This document shows, in pieces, positions 6,359 through 9,138 of a stretch of 9,138 nucleotides of DNA. A model generated the notes under the pieces. The model was not told where the DNA came from, searched no databases, and saw only the letters and a list, made by a program, of their open reading frames with translations. A program made the position numbers and the translations under genes. The first letter of the stretch is position 1; each line of letters opens with the position of its first letter. Source of the stretch: Coriobacteriaceae bacterium (GTDB taxonomy: Bacteria; Actinomycetota; Coriobacteriia; Coriobacteriales; Eggerthellaceae); NCBI GenBank assembly GCA_004555335.1, contig SFII01000047.1, positions 1-9,138 of the forward strand, in the 5' to 3' direction.

Positions 6359-9138
6359 TTATGATCTTTGCAGAGCGTAAAACGCCTGCATGGTCGCTTC
6401 TTCGCGGGAAACGCCCTTTTCTTCAAGTTCTTCGACGGCGTTGAGCATTCGCTCATAGTCCTTCGGAATGATTTTTTTGAATTTCGGAAGATATCCGTCA
6501 AAATCGTCCATGATGGTTTTGCCGAACGGCGAGCCTGTTCTGCGGACATGCTCGGAGATAAGCGCTTTCAGTTCCGTAACATCGCGTTTTTCGGTAACTT
6601 CGCTCATATGAACCATTTCTTTGTTTATCTTCATATAAAGATCATGCGAGTCATCGAAGACGTATGCGATACCGCCGCTCATACCTGCGGCAAAGTTTTT
6701 GCCTGTCTTGCCGAGAATAACGGCTCTGCCTCCGGTCATGTATTCACAGCCGTGATCGCCGCATCCTTCGCAGACAGCCACCGCGCCCGAGTTGCGAACG
6801 CAGAAACGCTCTCCGGCAATACCGTTGATAAACGCTTCGCCGTCGGTCGCGCCGTAAAGCGCTACATTTCCGATAATTATATTGTCTTTCGCGTCGAACG
6901 CAGAGCCTTTTTCGGGCTTTACAACGAGTTTTCCGCCGGACAGTCCTTTGCCGAAATAATCGTTCGCGTCACCCGTCAGATCGATCGTCAACCCTTTCGG
7001 AATAAACGCGCCGAAAGACTGACCGCCTCCGCCGCAACAGTTGACGGTATACGTGTCGTCATCAAGCGAATTTCCGAATTTCTTCGTTATTACGGAACCG
7101 AGTATGGTGCCGAACGTTCTGTTCGTGCTTGAAACAGTCACATTCTCCGAATGAGACTTCTTTTTGGCGAAAAACGGCTCAAACGCAGGAAGGAGAACGC
7201 TTTCGTCAAGGGTCTTTTCAAGTTCAAAATCAAATTTATCGGAATTTTTGAAGTGTATTGCGGACGGTTGACCGAGGATCGCGGAAAGATCGATCGTGTC
7301 CGCTCTGTGCGTGACCCTCTTTTCCCTCATGCGAAGTTTTTCCGTGTGTCCCACAAGTTCATCAACTGTACGGACACCGAGTTTTGCCATTATCTCGCGC
7401 AGTTCTTCCGCGATAAACAGCATAAAGTTCATCACATACTCGGGTTTTCCGCTGAATCTGCTTCTGAGCTCGGGATTTTGCGTCGCTATACCGACGGGAC
7501 AGGTATCGAGGTTGCAGACACGCATCATCACACAGCCCATCGTTACAAGAGGCGCAGTTGCAAATCCGAACTCTTCGGCGCCGAGAAGACATGCTATCGC
7601 AACGTCTCTTCCGCTCATCAGTTTTCCGTCCGTTTCGAGGCGGACGCGTGAGCGGAGACCGTTTCTGACAAGCGTCTGATGCGCTTCGGCGAGTCCGAGT
7701 TCCCACGGCAGACCCGCGTTGTGTATGGAACTTTTCGGAGCGGCGCCCGTACCGCCGTCATAACCGGATATGAGAACGACTTCCGCTCCGGCTTTCGCAA
7801 CACCGGACGCAATCGTTCCTACGCCTTCCTCGGAAACAAGTTTGACGGAAATGCGCGCGTCTCTGTTCGCGTTTTTAAGATCGAAAATTAGTTGCGCAAG
7901 ATCTTCGATCGAATATATATCATGGTGCGGCGGAGGTGAGATCAAAGAAACTCCGGGCGTCGAAAAACGTGTTTTTGCGATCCACGGATAAACTTTTTTC
8001 CCGGGTAAGTGTCCCCCTTCGCCGGGCTTTGCGCCCTGCGCCATTTTTATCTGGATCTCTTTTGCGCTGCAAAGATATTCGCTCGTCACGCCGAAACGGC
8101 CGGACGCAACCTGCTTGATCGCGCTGTTTCTGTCCGTCCCGAACCTCGCGGGATCTTCGCCACCTTCTCCGGAGTTTGACTTGCCGCCGAGGGTGTTCAT
8201 TGCGATCGCCATGCAGGTGTGCGCCTCTTCGGATATGGAACCGTAAGACATCGCTCCCGTCTTAAAGCGTTTTACGATCTCGCTCGCGGGCTCGACTTCG
8301 GAAAGAGGTATTCCCCCGTTTTCATCCCAGACAAATTCAAGAAGTCCTCTCAGCGTGTGCGGCTTTCTCTCATCGTCAACGAGTGCCGAGTACTCCTTGA
8401 ATTTCTCATACGAACCCGTTCGTGTCGCATCTCTGAGAGAAACGATCGTTTTCGGAGAATACATGTGGTCTTCGGCGTTTTTACCGGAGCGCAGTTTATG
8501 CAGCCCGATGCTTTCAAGCGTTTCGTCAACGCCTCTGCCGAGAGGATCAAACGCAAGATCATGTCTGAATTCAACACCTTCGCTGATCTCTTTCAGACCG
8601 ATCCCTTCAACGGGACTGATCGTATTTGTAAAATACTTATCAATAACGTCTTTGCATATACCGACAGCTTCAAACAACTGAGCGGACTGATAAGACTGCA
8701 AAGTCGAAACGCCCATCTTTGACGCGATCTTGACAATACCGTGAAGAATGGCGTCGTTGTAATCGTCAACAGCTGTGTGATAGTCCTTGTCAAGTCTTCC
8801 CGCGTCGATAAGCGCCCCTATGCTTTCCTGAGCAAGATACGGGTTGATCGCGCGCGCACCGTAACCGAGCAATGTCGCGAAATGATGAACGGAACGAGGC
8901 TCCGCGCTTTCGAGGATAACGGAAACGGCGGTTCTCTTTTTCGTTCTGACCATATATTGCTCAACGGCAGAGACCGCAAGCAAGGACGGAATCGCAACGT
9001 GGTTCTCGTCAATCCCTCTGTCGGAAAGAATAATGATGTTCGCGCCCTTTTTATACGCCTTGTCGCATTCGACGAAAAGTCTGTCAACCGCCTTTTCAAG
9101 CGAAGTGTTGACGTAATAAAGAAGAGAAACGGTTGCGA
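6359..9138 (-). CDS. gltB: Glutamate synthase large subunit (GltB), N-terminus beyond the right edge
   Basis: The frame is open from the right edge to TAA at 6359-6361, giving the last 925 residues of a protein usually near 1500; the N-terminal glutamine amidotransferase domain is outside the window. The segment begins in the central domain (GANIIILSDRG, then IPSLLAVSAVEQY). The FMN and 2-oxoglutarate domain follows with GAMSYGSISEEAH, GGKSNSGEGGEDP, MAQGAKPGEGGHLPG and SGYDGGTGAAP. The [3Fe-4S] cysteines are intact as C-x5-C-x4-C (codons at 7532-7534, 7514-7516 and 7499-7501) in MGCVMMRVCNLDTCPVG. The C-terminal beta-helix (GXGXG) domain has GQSFGAFIPKG, GDANDYFGKGLSGG and MTGGRAVILG. It makes glutamate from 2-oxoglutarate and ammonia channelled from glutamine, using electrons from GltD encoded just downstream. 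No frameshift or missing key residue is seen. Confidence 0.96.
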   Translation of the reverse strand, partial: ATVSLLYYVNTSLEKAVDRLFVECDKAYKKGANIIILSDRGIDENHVAIPSLLAVSAVEQYMVRTKKRTAVSVILESAEPRSVHHFATLLGYGARAINPYLAQESIGALIDAGRLDKDYHTAVDDYNDAILHGIVKIASKMGVSTLQSYQSAQLFEAVGICKDVIDKYFTNTISPVEGIGLKEISEGVEFRHDLAFDPLGRGVDETLESIGLHKLRSGKNAEDHMYSPKTIVSLRDATRTGSYEKFKEYSALVDDERKPHTLRGLLEFVWDENGGIPLSEVEPASEIVKRFKTGAMSYGSISEEAHTCMAIAMNTLGGKSNSGEGGEDPARFGTDRNSAIKQVASGRFGVTSEYLCSAKEIQIKMAQGAKPGEGGHLPGKKVYPWIAKTRFSTPGVSLISPPPHHDIYSIEDLAQLIFDLKNANRDARISVKLVSEEGVGTIASGVAKAGAEVVLISGYDGGTGAAPKSSIHNAGLPWELGLAEAHQTLVRNGLRSRVRLETDGKLMSGRDVAIACLLGAEEFGFATAPLVTMGCVMMRVCNLDTCPVGIATQNPELRSRFSGKPEYVMNFMLFIAEELREIMAKLGVRTVDELVGHTEKLRMREKRVTHRADTIDLSAILGQPSAIHFKNSDKFDFELEKTLDESVLLPAFEPFFAKKKSHSENVTVSSTNRTFGTILGSVITKKFGNSLDDDTYTVNCCGGGGQSFGAFIPKGLTIDLTGDANDYFGKGLSGGKLVVKPEKGSAFDAKDNIIIGNVALYGATDGEAFINGIAGERFCVRNSGAVAVCEGCGDHGCEYMTGGRAVILGKTGKNFAAGMSGGIAYVFDDSHDLYMKINKEMVHMSEVTEKRDVTELKALISEHVRRTGSPFGKTIMDDFDGYLPKFKKIIPKDYERMLNAVEELEEKGVSREEATMQAFYALQRS

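Noticed and set aside
6368..7132. Plus-strand open frames opposite gltB
   Set aside because: They are antisense to conserved GltB sequence, with no family signature or ribosome-site support.
1..9138. CRISPR array, tRNA, rRNA, insertion sequence or attachment sites
   Set aside because: No spaced direct repeats, transposase-like frame, or recognisable RNA gene was seen. Coding sequence covers nearly the whole window and no non-coding gap exceeds about 60 bases.

Overview
The window is bacterial DNA in which every supported gene lies on the minus strand, so transcription runs from the right edge to the left. It holds two blocks that do not look as if they come from the same genome, joined at about position 4920.

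The right block (about 4920-9138) is a glutamate synthase operon. The end of gltB (large subunit, cut by the window edge) is followed 14 bases later by gltD (small subunit). Sampled lines run about 47-62% G+C, and codons such as CTT, GTT, ATT, GGA, AGA and AAA are common. This would fit a moderate-GC anaerobe such as a Clostridia member, but the taxon is a guess.

The left block (1 to about 4919) is a carbohydrate-uptake and catabolism operon, about 60-63% G+C in sampled lines, with C/G-ending codons. In transcription order it has the C-terminal third of a sugar-binding lipoprotein-type ABC component, a GC-rich intergenic hairpin, a MalF-type permease, a MalG-type permease, a methyltransferase of the uroporphyrinogen decarboxylase/MtaA superfamily, and a DUF4091/GH123-type glycoside hydrolase running off the left edge. 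The four downstream genes overlap or sit 2-9 bases apart, so they form a tightly coupled transcription unit. No ATPase subunit, corrinoid protein or regulator is visible.

At the junction the two blocks share one uninterrupted reading frame (4467-6344, 625 codons). It encodes GltD up to its conserved C-terminal 'AISEG' segment and then the C-terminal part of the sugar-binding protein. The composition changes at the same point, the binding protein lacks its signal sequence and first domain, and the combination makes little functional sense. A chimeric assembly, or less likely a real recombination at a short shared sequence, explains it better than a new fusion enzyme.

The most interesting intact biology is the left operon: a sugar importer with a cytoplasmic GH123-like hydrolase and a zinc-dependent MtaA-like methyltransferase. 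This hints at catabolism of a modified, perhaps methylated or amino-sugar, glycan. That role is inference only.
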